The notes below the pieces were generated by a model that saw only the letters and a program-made list of their open reading frames with translations, did not search any database and had not been told where the DNA came from. Source: Elgaria multicarinata webbii (Eukaryota > Chordata > Lepidosauria > Squamata > Anguidae). From it: 64,000 nt of DNA. The DNA lies in NCBI RefSeq assembly GCF_023053635.1, contig NC_086177.1, positions 99,668,001-99,732,000 of the forward strand, read 5' to 3'. Numbering within the stretch: position 1 is the first letter of the stretch; each line of letters begins with the position of its first letter. This document shows positions 1 through 13,100 of this stretch, in pieces. Position numbers and translations under genes: made by a program.

Positions 1-1245
1 TTAACTGAGATGAAGGTACATGTCTCTGCGATTTGGATTTCATATACAAAATATAATTTAAACACCAACCTCAAATTTGTACTCCACATATATCTTAAAT
101 TGTATTTTACATTTTGGATACATTTTTCTATACAACCATATTTCATGGCTAAAACTTTATTCTTTTCTGTTATTCTGTATTTCTGGTGTTTTTGCTATAG
201 TGTTTAGTGTTTCCACTAACAGTACAGGTATAGTGTGCCGGAATGTTGCAAAGTTCTGGATTGATTTTGCTCGAACCTCAGCAGTTTTCCACAGCCCAGC
301 ACTGTCTGCAGGAAAGATTTAATGAAATCTCAGGAAATGTATCTTTCAAGCCAGTTTTTTGGGATCCTTCCTCTACAAATTGCAGCCTCCATCCCTGTAC
401 TCATCACTTTCCTGTTGTGTGCTTGTGGGTGACAATTCTGTCATTTTTGAACCAGTTTTTGGTCAGATGCCCAGCTACCTTGGTGCAACTTTGCCTCATG
501 TCATCCAGTGGGAGGGATTGCAGCCAGAAAGTCTTTGCTCCTCTTTCCCAGCAGGCCAATTCTATTTTAGTGGTGGCTCAGTGGTAGTTTGATAAAATAG
601 TAGTCTCCAAGGAAGATTGGTGGAGGGAGCAGGGAAAAAATGGACGCTGGAAATTGAAGAGTGAATATAGGTAACCTAATTCCTGACCTCCCCTTTCATC
701 ATGGTAACTCTGTGTACCATCCGCCACTAAAGACAAGCTGTGTGAGCAATTTTCTCTTCCCTGCTCTTGCAACCTCATCCCTGAACCTCTCTTTATCCTG
801 CAGCAGCATTAGGGTTCCAATTTGCTTAGCTCTGAAACTCCCTCAGGACCATCGTCCAACCAATCCATACAATATGCTCCATGCACATCTCAGAATATGC
901 TGATTGTTAGTTTTATCTCAGCAAATTTGTATTTCATATCTGGGATGGTCAACTTTTTACTGCCACCTCTCTTCTGCATTTAACAGCACCCAGCCTGCAG
1001 CTATTTAGCAAGTGATCATGTCATGAAACCTTCCCATCCGATCTCTGCAAATGAAGCTGCTATTAGAGGCATACGCACAGGCACTTCCATGTTTCCTTAT
1101 CCCATACCAGAAATGCTTTTCTGTAAAAGGCTGTCTGTTTTAATTGTCCAACCATGTTTAGTTTGCCCAACTATGCTGGATCACCTGACTTCACACCTTG
1201 TTCCACAGGATCAGGAAAAATCACAGCACTGGTCAAAATTACTTC
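1..1245. other. No recognised feature
   Basis: AT-rich unique-looking sequence with only short random open frames. I see no gene, repeat family or RNA gene here. Confidence 0.6.
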
Positions 1246-1530
1246 ATAGAACCATAGAATAGTAGAGTTGGAAGGGGCCTATAAGGCCATCAAGTCCAAC
1301 CCCCCGCTCAGTGCAGGAATCCACCCTAAAGCATATCTGACAGATGATTGTCCAGCTGCCTCTTGAAGACCTCTAGTGTGGGAAAGCCCACAATCTCCCT
1401 AGGTAACTGGTTCCATTGCCGTACTGCTCTAACAGTCAGGAATTTTTTCCTGATGTCCAGCCGGAATCTGGCTTCCTGTAACTTGAGCCCATTATTCCGT
1501 GTCCTGTACTCTGGGATGATCAAGAAGGTG
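1246..1530 (-). mobile_element. CR1 LINE 3' end (ATTCTATG-tail group)
   Basis: Antisense CR1 3' terminus. The minus strand encodes the end of the reverse transcriptase frame ([20 protein letters not shown], ending LDNHLSDML) and finishes in TTCTATG-type repeats at the left edge. It is 5' truncated and decayed. Confidence 0.85.
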
Positions 1531-2209
1531 GGTGAGAGTTGGTTGCTCAACTGTATTGTTCCATGGAAGAACAAAAGCAAACTGTTTCCACTTGCTCAGC
1601 TACCAAATTCCTGTCACAAAATGCCCAGAAAATTACTGGATACAATGTACGAACTCGCTGCAACATAAAGTGCAAGAATGGGTACTACAGAGAATAACAT
1701 AGGACTAACATCATATTATTATTATTTTCATTTTAAAAATATTAATAATAAGCATGTGTTTTACTACTGCGCTACAGCCCTTCCCCGTGAGGACCTCTAA
1801 TTTCAGGATCTTACAATGAATATAAATAAAACAGTATTTTCCTATCCTATTGGCTGTTCATTATTATATTAGCAATATCCCTATACCACTTATAGCACAA
1901 CTCCAGAAACAGTTTACAAAAGAGTACAACAAAATAAATATTAATACATTAGAGGCTAATTCAAAGACATGCCATGGCTGCGGGAAAGCTAGAGTAAAAA
2001 GATATGACCATTAGGCGGCAGTAAGTCTATGAAACAAAGTGCATTTAAAAAGAAGCTGCAATAAGTTTGGGATGGATCTCAATACATACACACACTAGAG
2101 GGCACCATGACCCAGGCATATGAGTCGGAAAAGTTTGCAAAGCTAACAGAGATTGGCATCTACTTGTCAATGAAAATCTTCAGCGTAATTTAAAAACCCT
2201 GTTGACTAC
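1531..2209. other. Unassigned AT-rich sequence
   Basis: Possible weak remnant of an L2-like tail near 1860-1930. Otherwise nothing recognised. Confidence 0.4.
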
Positions 2210-2648
2210 GGGCATGTCTACGCCAGCCCTATATCCCGGGGTCATCCCTGTATGCCAAAATGACACACAGGGGACCCTGGGTGCAACCAGAGACTTTCCC
2301 TGGGGTATCTGGGACCACAAAAATCTCATTTTCCACAATCCTGGGACCATCCCGAGGAGTGCGGGCTGTGTGGCCACAGCTCCTAGGTCATCCCTTCCTC
2401 CCCGCGAGTAGCGGGGCCCTTAAAATGAGCACGGAGCTGCATGGGGGCAGTGGGGTTCATTTTTTAAAAAAACTTAATTTTTCCAGAGGAGCGCAATTAC
2501 GGTCCTTCTCCTGTTGTAGAAAGAAGTGACGGCTGCGACATTCTCATTCCATCCAGGAGGTTGTGCAGCCATCAAGACTCTGGGGGAGGATCTCAGAAGC
2601 AGGCAAGTCTGTGATCCTCCCTCTACACCCTATGGTGTAGGCATGGCC
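2210..2648. mobile_element. Candidate inverted-repeat DNA element (about 440 bp)
   Basis: The ends are inverted: GGGCATGTCTACGCCA at 2210-2225 and TGGTGTAGGCATGGCC at 2633-2648, 13 of 16 bases complementary. The interior is GC-rich and non-coding. The target duplication is not clear, so the superfamily is open. Confidence 0.5.
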
Positions 2649-3362
2649 TTTATGATTCATAACTAGAGTCAGATTTGTTCAATCTATGCCAGGTTATTCC
2701 TATTTAGGTGAATGGAGCTCAGTAGACTTACTGTAAACAATTGACTTTAGTGGCTGGATGCATCAAAATGTTCACATGCCTCTCCATCCATAGGAACATT
2801 TTTAGGTTAGTTTCCAGAGGTGTATAGAAAGTTGCTAATTTTATCAACTTCCATGGATAACTTCCACAAACCATTTAATACAAACTTTTGGGGCTCAAGC
2901 CAATTAGCAGACCTACCTGATAAATCTGTTGTTGGATGGTACCACTTCAGACTGCAGATGTGGGTCCTCATGCCTGAATGCTCACCACATAGTATTCCCT
3001 TTCCATAGCACATACAAAACAAGTTTTCCAGGAAGACAGTTCTAACATAGCTGTTTTGCATGTGTACGAAGTTCTTTTTGTTTTCATTGGGGAATAATTA
3101 AAAAATGAGATCCTCCGCCTATAGTGGTATGGAGTTCAGCAACAGATTAGGCTGCTAATAGGCTGCAATATTATACACACATACTTGGAAATAACCTCCC
3201 TTGAAATCTGAATATATGCATATAAGGTTGTACGTTTGGCTTCAACAAACTGTCAGCTATCTGTCCCGCAGCTTCTTGCAAAGCAAACTCAAGATCCCTC
3301 TTTATTCATCTGGAATAGCTATCGCTCCCTGATGCTTCAGAATACTGACATAGATCTACTTG
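2649..3362. other. Unassigned sequence
   Basis: Contains a weak remnant near 2690-2765 of the element with CAATCCTAT ends. No gene is supported. Confidence 0.4.
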
Positions 3363-3520
3363 AATCAGAGGCAGTAAGCCTATATGCACCAGTTGCTGGG
3401 GAACATGGGAGGGAGTGTGCTGTTGCACCATGTCCTGCTTGTGGATTCCTGGTTGACAGCTGGTTGGCCACTGTGTGAACGGAATGCTGCATTAGATGGA
3501 ACCTTGGTCAGATTATGTTC
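3363..3520 (+). mobile_element. CR1 LINE tail (TTCTTATG group)
   Basis: 3' untranslated part of the second CR1 group: GGCAGTAAGCCTATATGCAC, GTTGCTGGGGAACATGGG and GCTGGTTGGCCACTGTG. The terminal repeats are lost. Confidence 0.75.
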
Positions 3521-4322
3521 ACCCCTGCTTGCTACTTCACACAGCAGGTTGAAGTGTTAACTCACAATTAATGCTTCCATTGATCTTTGCAGAAATAAAG
3601 CAAAAATCCTGACATGAGAAATATCTTTCCTACTTCTAGGTAGAAAAATCACAAGCATTTTCTGTCATTAGTTCAGCTTCAGACGTATATTTAAGGCCTG
3701 AAGACAGCAATGAACTGTATTACAAATAAAAGGATGGCATGGAAGTGAAACACATTCTCCATGTGAGCACTGTCATCTATCCCAGGTTTTTCATTTACAC
3801 CCACAAATATGAGGAAAAGCCCGAAGAGGCTACTCACAGACACTGATCGTTAATCAAATCCATGATCGCATTTCCACAAAGTATAAAAGAAAATGGAGGA
3901 GGCAGTGAATCTCCTTCCCATAAATGACAAATATGAATGTTTCCAAATGTGGGTTTTCCAAAGAAACGGATTTCTCAGAAACGCGGGGTGGGATTTTGAT
4001 TGGCTAAAAATTTCCTCAAGGCACACTTAGGGTTATGGTAATTAAAGTAGATTTAATCCATCTTCGATGCCGTGCCGATAATACCAGCAAACTCTACGGC
4101 AGCTGCAGGTAGAGGAAGTCACTCCCATTGATGCAAACAGGAATAACAGGTCACCCAAAAGCTGGTGCTACCAAAAAAAAAAAAGGTCTTGGAAGGCTGA
4201 CACATCAACTGTTGTATTATAATGCCCTGAAATATTGTGTTACGATTAGGCTGCATTCATTTATAACATTGCAAACACTTAAGTCTAGGTTTCATTTTTG
4301 CTTAAACTTTGATTTTTAACCT

Positions 4323-4414
4323 GTTGGTTATTTTATTATGGTTTTAATTTTTGTGAACCGCCCAGAGAGCTTCGGCTATTGGGCGGTATAAAAATGTAAT
4401 AAATAAATAAATAA
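4323..4414 (+). mobile_element. L2-clade LINE 3' tail
   Basis: GTGAACCGCCCAGAGAGCTT, GGCTATTGGGCGGTATAAAA and an AATAAATAAATA end, the same tail as the longer copies at 19963-20434 and 24853-25325. Confidence 0.75.
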
Positions 4415-5247
4415 GTCTGAGCTCCTTGGATGCTCCGCACTTCCAAGAAGAGTTTTGTAGTAATTTTATTCTGCACCAGCGAGCGTGTTTCCAGCCAAAC
4501 TAGATATACCATTGGAGATCTATTATTGGATCTCCTATCTTTTATTTGCCTAAAAGCAGCTGTGCTGGTGGTGGGGATTGGAACAAGTATATGGCAATAG
4601 GTAAGCACGGTAGCCCTTCCTCTCCCGTTATTTCTCCAATGGAAATCCCTGCTCCAAAGCCAATATTAACAACAGAAATGAAAATATAGACAGGAGCTGT
4701 CTTCCAGCCCCAACGCCATCTTTTACTGATTGATAGGGGTGTGCACATTTTTCATCTTCATTCAATTCTTCCATTTGTTTTTACTATAGAGACTAATTGT
4801 TTCATTACTGATTTATTTAATAATCATTTATTTTGTTACTCACATATGTAGTTTCCCTCTTATAAAACTTGTGTGTGTGCACGCGCTGTTGCTTTAGTTG
4901 GTAATCAAACACATTTCTGAAACATCCAAGTTCTTTATTTACAAGGCACAAGACTTTACATTATTCCAGTGCACTGTGGGGAGAAAATGGTCCATTACTT
5001 TGTGGCAACTACAATTTCCCCCCACATTCATCCTGAACAATACAATGTTTGGATAAATAACATGGCAGTACCCAGGAGTAACCACAAAAATGAGCTTCAC
5101 TGCCATTGAAGAGGTAAGCCCCTGCCCCCCCCACTACCCCTAAATGGGACCCCCCATTCATATCTCTGTGAATTCATTTAAGAAAATAGAACTTTCTCAT
5201 TTTGGAGTGAATGTTGACCCCCCCCTACTGAATGAGCCTGTTTTATG

Positions 5248-5340
5248 CTGCAATCCCATACATACATTTCCTGGGAGTAAGTCCCATTTAACTCAGTGGG
5301 GTTTACGTCTGCATAGACACACAAAGGACTGCACTTTTAA
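5248..5340. mobile_element. MITE-like element with CAATCCTAT-type ends
   Basis: GCAATCCCATACATACATTT, GGGAGTAAGTCCCATTTAAC and TCAGTGGGGTTTACGTC match copies at 7900-7997 and 63738-63830. Confidence 0.55.
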
Positions 5341-7235
5341 ACTAACAAAAATACCATAAATTATCCATCATAAAGCCTGGCTTAAAATAAATTCCTTGTC
5401 CATTTAAATCCCTTAGCAATATTTATTTTAAGGTCTATGGTAAGGTTTTGCTACACAAAAGCCACATGGCAGCCACATCCCAAAATTGTGCTTAAACCCA
5501 CCACTGAATTGTTTGTGCGGAGCAGCTCACTACAGTATGTGCTTGGTCCAATCTTCTCACAGTATCAAGTGCTCAAGTTCTGGGCAGAATGGAGAAAATC
5601 TGACTGCTTAAAACAAACGGCTTCCCATATGAAAACAGCTACCACGCAGAGCAATTTAAAGTAGCCTCCATGTGGTACTCACAGGGCTGTTGTGGGGTTT
5701 ACTGCCATGTTTCTGGTTTAGACATTCAAAACAGGCTATAAAAAGGCTGTTAAATACATTTACTGCGATGTCCACAAATTACATATTTCAAAACACCCAT
5801 TTTAGTAATTTGCCAGATAATGCTCCATTATGTATTTACTCTTTTGAGGTCAGAACTAGCCATTTGTAGGCAATGTTTTGAGTGGTGGTGATTTACAAGC
5901 ATGAGATGCTGTTACTTCATGAATTTTTTAGAATAAATACTCATGATTTGAAACCTGAGTCAGATAGGGAAAACCACAAAATAGGTATAATGCATATCTT
6001 CTACCTGAAGAGTTGGTGGAAACAGCAATTTAAGGGCAAGCTTCTCTAGATGAATACCATTAGCTTTAGTGAGAGCAATCTGTAGTAAGTGGTATGTGGA
6101 TTGCATCTAATGGGGCTTAATATATTAAATCTAAATAAACCTGTTCAGATCTTGCTGCGTCTATTCTTTTGTTTCCCCGGTGCCAGTTCCTGAACCAAGC
6201 ATGACAAATACGCAATCATTTTCCAAGCGAGGACAAGAGCAAACTGGAGGGAATGCTTTGTTTCATACTTTTGTAATCTTGGGAACTTCTACAGTGGATC
6301 CTTTCCTTATCAGCCATGCTGTCTCAAAAAACCAGAGGTTTATTTAATTATTGCCAAGCACTCAAACCCCATTGCAATGTAGTAACTGGATTGTACTGAC
6401 AAGGCTCATAACACCTAGGAAGGCTAATTCTTAAGCTACTGTTAACCAATTAATACTAGTTCTTATGTTAAAACCTTCAAAATTAACAGCTTAACCTTTC
6501 TTAAGCTTTAATTTTTAATAAACTTCATTTTTAAGTCCTTCTCTCTGCTTTCCGAATTACTCTAGTACTCAGGTGCCCACTTTCAAGTGGCATGCAGCAT
6601 CTTAGAGTTAAAAGTTTCCTTACGTATTAGACAGTAAACATGTTAATATAAGTTAGATGTTTGATACTTGACCTCAAGATACCCACCACCGCCATGACTT
6701 TGATAGTCTGACTCAGAGTTTGCTTGCAGCTCTGGAAAGCTATCAGAATGAAATGTTAAATAATGGGGCAGTTCTATAGTTATACTCTTATTTGCATAAA
6801 TAACTTCATCACGTTCCAATTATTCATGTTTCTATCGGGGTGATTCATTCAAATTAGTAAATTAATGAATGAATACAAGTTAGGCAGCTGGAACAGATAT
6901 AATACCAGTCAAGTCTAAAATCAAAGTTGTATGTTTCAGGTGATTATCCCTAAGCAGCAAAGTGTCCTTTTATTCCCAGAAAGGTCTTTAATCTTATGTC
7001 AGGCAGCATTTTGGAACAATAAATTAGAAAATATCCAGTCTGTTGCTTTTAAAAAATACTGATATCCAAGATAAAATGCATTGATACAGTAAGTAAAGTT
7101 GTGTTCTGCAGCTCAAATTTTGCAACTTATGAGGTAGCCAAGGAACAGATGTGGATTCCTCTAAGAAGTTTAAATGAGCCTAGTTACAACTCTTGAGGAA
7201 GCTCTATCAGGAATTCTGAAGACTCCCGCACCAAC
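5341..7235. other. No recognised feature
   Basis: Nearly 1.9 kb of AT-rich sequence with no convincing exon, RNA gene or repeat. Confidence 0.5.
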
Positions 7236-7239
7236 AAAT

Positions 7240-7580
7240 AGAAAAAGCTGGAGGAAGAAGTAGAATAGGAGCTGCTGCCTGCCTTTCTCTATGGGAGAGG
7301 ACCTTCCCGGTGGCTGCTCCAGTGCTCTGGAACTCTCGTCCCGGGGAAGCTAGGCTGGCTCCCTCCTTGATGGGCTTTCAGAAGCAGGCTAAAACTTGTT
7401 TGTTCCAGCAGGCCTTTGGAAAATAATCTGGCCCTCCATCTATGTTAATGTCTTATAATTTTGTTGTGTGTTTTAAACATTTATGGTTTTGTTTCCTCCC
7501 CCCGCAATGTATGTTTTAAACTTTGTAAGGCTGCCTTGGGCAAAAGGCAGGATACAAATAAATATAATAATAATAATAAT
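7240..7580 (+). mobile_element. L2-type LINE 3' end
   Basis: Decayed C-terminal coding trace (CCGGTGGCTGCTCCAGTGCT, TGGAACTCTCGTCCCGGGG, CAGCAGGCCTTTGG), then AAGGCTGCCTTGGGCAAAAG and an (AATAAT)n tail. It is related to the fragment at 62650-62805. Confidence 0.65.
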
Positions 7581-7585
7581 GGCAA

Positions 7586-7591
7586 TTTATT
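7586..7591 (-). terminator. Candidate BBS10 polyadenylation signal
   Basis: AATAAA on the minus strand (TTTATT on plus), about 560 bp past the BBS10 stop and just outside an L2 tail. It is the nearest canonical hexamer I found on this strand. The cleavage site is unknown, and a more distal signal is possible. Confidence 0.35.
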
Positions 7592-7899
7592 CTTCCCTCT
7601 CTTCTAATTTTCACTAGTTTGAAAGGAGTGGGGGGGGGAATTAGCAACTAAAGGAGAGGAGATACACAGAGCTCAGAAACTCTTTCTTCATTAAGTGTGT
7701 GATATCAATTCCCTCCAGCTTTCTCTAGAAGTTTCACAGGCAGCACTCTGATATGATAGGGTGCTATCAAATGGTAAGCATAAGGTGCAGCCAGCCTCTG
7801 TATAGCTAAGATTTAATGTAAGTGGTTAAAATTGTTATGTTCTGCTTAATAGCTTTTTTGTTAACGCAAACCCACACAAGAGTCAATATTATTCCAACA

Positions 7900-7997
7900 G
7901 TGCAATCCTATACTTTTTTTTTTTACTTAGAAGTATATCCCATGCAGTTCAAAGGGACTTACTCCCTCGTGAGTGGGTAAAGGATTGCAGCCTAAAA
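7900..7997. mobile_element. MITE-like element with CAATCCTAT ends
   Basis: Inverted ends GTGCAATCCTATAC and AAAGGATTGCAGCC, with GGGACTTACTCCC inside. It lies in the presumed BBS10 3' UTR. Confidence 0.6.
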
Positions 7998-8148
7998 GTG
8001 TTACATTTCCTTGTCTAAACTTACGCCCAATCTATCAGCATGAAATACTTTGTGGAATTCAAGAAACGTGCAGGAGTCAGGACTAAGGAATAGCTTGCTC
8101 TAGCAACCACCAACATACATACATGACTAGCTTAAAAGAAGCCTGGCT

Positions 8149-10144
8149 TCACAGATCAACATCTGAGTCACTATCTTCAGCCTTTTGTGGCAGCCTTTTA
8201 ATGCCAATAATTAGGTCAATACTAAGGAGTGTAGCTGCACACTGAAGAACAGAAACCAATAATTGGTACTTACAAGACACAGATTCTAGACCTTTTTGAT
8301 TTGGCTGAAGCTGTTGATTATTTCTGAGGGCGTTGGTAACTTTGAGATAGAGCTGAGGAAAAGCATTCCTTCCCTGTGCCCTACAGAGGGTTTTTGGAAC
8401 ATTTAGCAACACATCAGCAATTAGAGTACAAACAATTGACATGTTTGGTGATTGGCACTGTTTTGCATAGTAAGACAGATAATAATGTAATAGGATCTCA
8501 AAAATCCCGCCTACTGGCACAACTGATCCTGCCTTTATGTAAAAGTTGGAATTACTCTGAATACTGCTTTTATTCAATTGTACCAGGCCAGGCTGTGGCG
8601 CTTCCCTTTTCTCACCGATTTGTAGCTGCGCAGGTATATTTATGGAACTAGTGCTTTCCTCAAGCTGATTATCTTCAAGCAACTCATATTCAGCTATTTT
8701 CAACATTTCTTTCTGGTACTTGTATTCCTGAGATCGATTTAGTGGGTTTACAAAAGCTTTTTCACTTTCATGTAGTACTGAGCACATGGCATCATGCTGC
8801 AAAACAAGATTGGGCATGGGAATGCCATAGGATTTATGCAGATCCACAGATGAACATGCTAACTCTTTGCCTTCCACTGGAGTAGATGCTACACAAAGCT
8901 TTTCAGATTTAAACCCACAAGGACTCAGCTGCTTGGTACTAGCCTGAACGTTACTACAACCAGCATGATCCTCCACAAAACACTGCTGCACAGCTGAACT
9001 ACTACCCCCAGCTTCTGAAAGACTTTGACTTTCAGATTTTGATTTACAATGCTTAGTCAGATGAAGGGCTGTCAGCATTTGTTGTAGCATTTTGAATGCT
9101 CCATGAAAAGCACAAGCATGTTGCTCAGTAACCGCAAGCACTGGTCCACAGAAAATCACACAGTGGAGCTGAAGGGCACAAGTCCTTGCAAAGCCAATGT
9201 GAACAAATCTTTTGGCACCAAGCTGTAACGGCTGGCAAAATTTCGCAACAGCCGTTTTGGTGATTTCATTGCCAGTATTGTCCAAAGATGGCCTAAAAGG
9301 TGGTATTTCAGTGATCCTGCAAATAAGAGAGATTTCCTCTGGTGACAGACACTCTACAATAGATATGCCACTATTCTTTGCACAGTAATGAACACTTTCC
9401 TGTTGTTTTACACTCGACAATAATACCTTTATGTTATTATTCTGCATGTGCTTAATAAGAGCTTCTGTTCTTTCTGCAATCCAGATTTCAGATGCCTTAT
9501 ACTGACTTTCCGCCATTAATGCAACTTCTACACCCAACTCAGAAAGAGAACCATGGATAGATTCTGTTATAATTAGAACTCTTTGGTCACCATCTGTAGG
9601 ACAGTATATAGTAAAGTCTCTGTGAAGGACAAGCCCATCTAAGATCCTTGAATTTGAAACAGGAAGGCCTGTCACACTAGTATGCAACTCAGCAAAATAT
9701 TCATCTACCAAACATAGTACTTCACTCCTATTTTTGTTAGCTGTAACTTTGAAGAAGAAATTATAGGTCAGTTGGGAAAGAAACTTTTGTCTGTTATTTC
9801 CTACTTTCCCACAAAAATAAGCTTCCAATACCAAGCCCATCGTGGTCCTACTTATTTCAGCATCAGGAACAGAAAAGACTGACAGGAAATGCTTTTCAAG
9901 GTCCTGCGTCAATATGGGGTCCAGGACATCTGCTTGAATCATCATAAGAAATTGGGAAACTTGCTTCAATCTGTAAGAGGTTTCTTTATGTTTCTCTCTT
10001 CCTTGGATATTCTCACAAAAGGGAACACAATCTCCTTTACCAAGTTTTTGAAGTTCTTGAAGTAAAGAGGAGAGTAGGACGATGAATGTTTTAGCACCAT
10101 CTCCAATCGAATTGCAGTGTGTGGAAATGCAAGCTATCATCATT
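8149..10144 (-). CDS. BBS10: BBS10 exon 2 (664 residues plus stop)
   Basis: This large terminal exon begins after an acceptor reading TTTTTAACAG on the minus strand. Its first base completes Arg64 (AG|A), followed by MMIACISTH and the GDGAKT motif. It encodes the rest of the equatorial, intermediate and apical-like domains. A low-conservation Ser-rich insertion follows the conserved LHGALKML-type block (here FHGAFKML), as in other BBS10 proteins. The stop codon is at 8149-8151. The frame is open throughout, with no sign of decay. Confidence 0.96.
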
Positions 10145-13100
10145 CTGTTAAAAATCAAAGAGTAAAAAAAAACACCACTTACAAAATAGTTTATTTAAAA
10201 TATTTAATTCCCACAAAGGTATAACAGAAAAAGCAGTTCCGTGGAAGATGGAAACTAACAAGGAAGAAGTTCAAAAAGGAGGAGGCACGGGCGAGTTTGG
10301 TGGTGGGGGCGGTCGTAAGGATGGAACAAAAGCTGAACAGCACAGAGCAGACAGAGGAAGACTGCAGAAAGAAAGGGGAAGAGATGAGGAGGGGAAAGAA
10401 GGATGGCTCTCTCTTTGCTCTGTTCTCTCTCCATGTGATGGACACTTGTGACTCCCCCCTCACCCAACTCCAACACATAAAGACAAATAGAGGAAGATAC
10501 AAGCACAGCAGGCTAGAGAATCCAACATTAGTACTATCTCTGTGTGTTACAATACAAAGTGCAAGAGGCACCATACCATGCCACCCGCCAACACGCAAAC
10601 AAGCCCAAGATCTGACATACATTTGGGGTACCTGGAAAACATGCTCTGGCCTAGGCAATAAACACATTTCTTCTCTTTTTTCCTCCCCATTCATCTTATT
10701 CTGTCCTTTCACCCATTTCTCTCTTCCCTTCACTTTCCGTCCCTAATGAAAATGGGGGGGAGGGGGGAGCACAGCATACAGGGAGGGAAGGGTTAACGCT
10801 TCCTTCCTCAACTGCCCTCCCCATAGAAGGCATCTCTGCATTGCAATTAGCTGAGGGAAAAAAAACCTCCCATTAGCTCCAATGGAAGCTTTTTTCCTAA
10901 ACTTACTTTTCATGCCTGGCAGAGGTTGGTGGTGTTCGATCATGTGGGGATCCTCTTGAAAATTGTCCCCTGCTTGGCAACTAAGATTAGGGGGCAAAGC
11001 CTTCCATTGGCACCAATGGACACTCAGGGTTCTAGGGAATAGATCCACAGCCCCGGGAAATAGATTTAGGATTAGGGCCTCGTAGGCTCAGACCTAGTAA
11101 CTTCTCTGCATTCTTCCTACATTATGTGATTAATGGAATTTCCTACCACAATATATGGTGATAGCCACTAGCCTAGATAGCTTTAAAAAGGTAATTAGAA
11201 TCATAGAATAGCCAAGTTGGAAGGGGCCTATAAGGCCATCAAGTCCAACCCCCTGCTCAATGCAGGAATCCACCCTAAAGCATCCCTGACAGATGGTTGT
11301 CCAGCTGCCTCTTGAAGGCCTCTAGTGTGGGAGAGCCCACAACCTCCCTAGATAATTGATTCCATTGTCGTACTGCTCTAACAGTCAGGAAGTTTTCCCT
11401 GATGTCCAGCTGGAATCTGGCTTCCTTTAACTTGAGGGCGTTATTCCATGTCCTGCACTCTGGGGGGGATCGAGAAGAGATCCTGGCCCTCCTCTGTGTG
11501 ACAACCTTTTAAGTATTTGAAGAGTGTTAGACAACACTATTCCCCCTTCTGAAAAGGTCTTCATTTTATATGATGTTTATGGTTTCCTGGTGGCAATGCT
11601 GTAAATGTTTTTTCTTTCTTTCTAACATGAGGCCCCTCATAATGTGAGGCTCTAAGCTGTAGCTTGTATGTAAATCTGGTCCTGCCGACACATCTGGATT
11701 CCTCCAGGTTGGGAGAAGCTTTGATAGAACACTAGTTTCAACAGCTGGAGGGGGTTCTTTCCCTCATGCCTTGGTTTGGGACTCTCCAGAGGCCTCAGGT
11801 TAGTCACTATTTAAGGTGCTGAATAAGATGGACCACTGCTCGGTCTGATCGTCTTATTGACCATTAATCTGTCTAACCCTTTTGCAAAGCCAGTGCCTAC
11901 CAGCACATCTTGCAATAGCTAGTTTCATAAGTTAGTTATACGTCATACGAAATAATCCTCTCCTGGTGTATGCTACATGCTTCAGGGCTGCACAGCATTT
12001 CAGACCTTCCCCAATTCTTGCACTTCTGAACCCTCCCGGGAGACATCTTTCTTGGTTTCTGCCACACACTGTTCCTCCAAAGAGCCTCCATTGCTACCTC
12101 AGCCTCTCCTCACACATGTGAAGGGTAGGCATGGTCCGGCAGGGGTCCACTGACAAGAGCCCCCTGGACCCTCTCTTCCTCTTCACTATTGGAACCTGCT
12201 TGTTCACCCGATTCTCATTCAGGCCCAGACAATGGTCGTAGTGAGGAGGAGCAGTAGTAGATGCCATGACCCTGTTGAGACAACATGCTAAGCCACAGGG
12301 AGTTAAGCATTTTGAACTAAACACCATGGCTTAGCGCAGAGCTTTCCAAACTGTGTGTCGCGACATGTTAGTGTGTCGGCTGTAGTGTGTAGATGTGTCA
12401 CGCGAACGTAACGAGAAACCTCTGAGTCTATGTGAAATAAGCAATACCTACTTGCATGCATTTTTACGCAGCAAAGGTGCCGATTAGTACGGTGCACTAG
12501 TATATTCCCCTTCCGTCGCATCCGTGTATGCACACCATGGTCGAGGGATCATACAGGTACTACGCATGCGCAGTATGCATAATCGGGTTGAAACAGCTGA
12601 TTCCGCATCACTTCCGGTGACGCGGCTGCATCTGAAGTGACACATTCAAGAAATTCCATGGGTCCAGTTTTTTTGATAGAACACCGTCTCAACCGCCGCT
12701 TGATCGCAGCTCAACAAAATTGGTTCAATGTGAAAAGTCTTGGAAATGTATGTTATTATCTTGCAAATCATATATTTTTAAAAATATAAATGAAAGGTTT
12801 TCATGAGATATGTTGTGTCCCCATACATTTCGTTATTACAATTTATGTATATGTCCGTATCTCTTATAAGGGGTTACTTTAACCTCCTGTTTGCTAGTAA
12901 AACTGAATTACTGTGTCGCGGAATGATGCATGTCTAAAAAGTGCGTCACCAACATGAAAAGTTTGGAAAGCTATGGTTTAGTGTGTTGTGTGAACCATTC
13001 CTAACCTTGGGTGCTACATAACTATGGTTTAAACACGCTTTCTACCCTTTTGCTGCAAAAGGGTTAGCACCCTACCATGGCTTAGTGTGTTGCTTGCCAC

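Noticed and set aside
8376-8651. Plus-strand 91-codon frame inside BBS10
   Set aside because: It is the antisense shadow of BBS10 exon 2.
10191-10746. Open frames of 149-180 codons on both strands in the BBS10 intron
   Set aside because: They lie in purine/pyrimidine-skewed low-complexity sequence, overlap each other on opposite strands and show no conserved domain.
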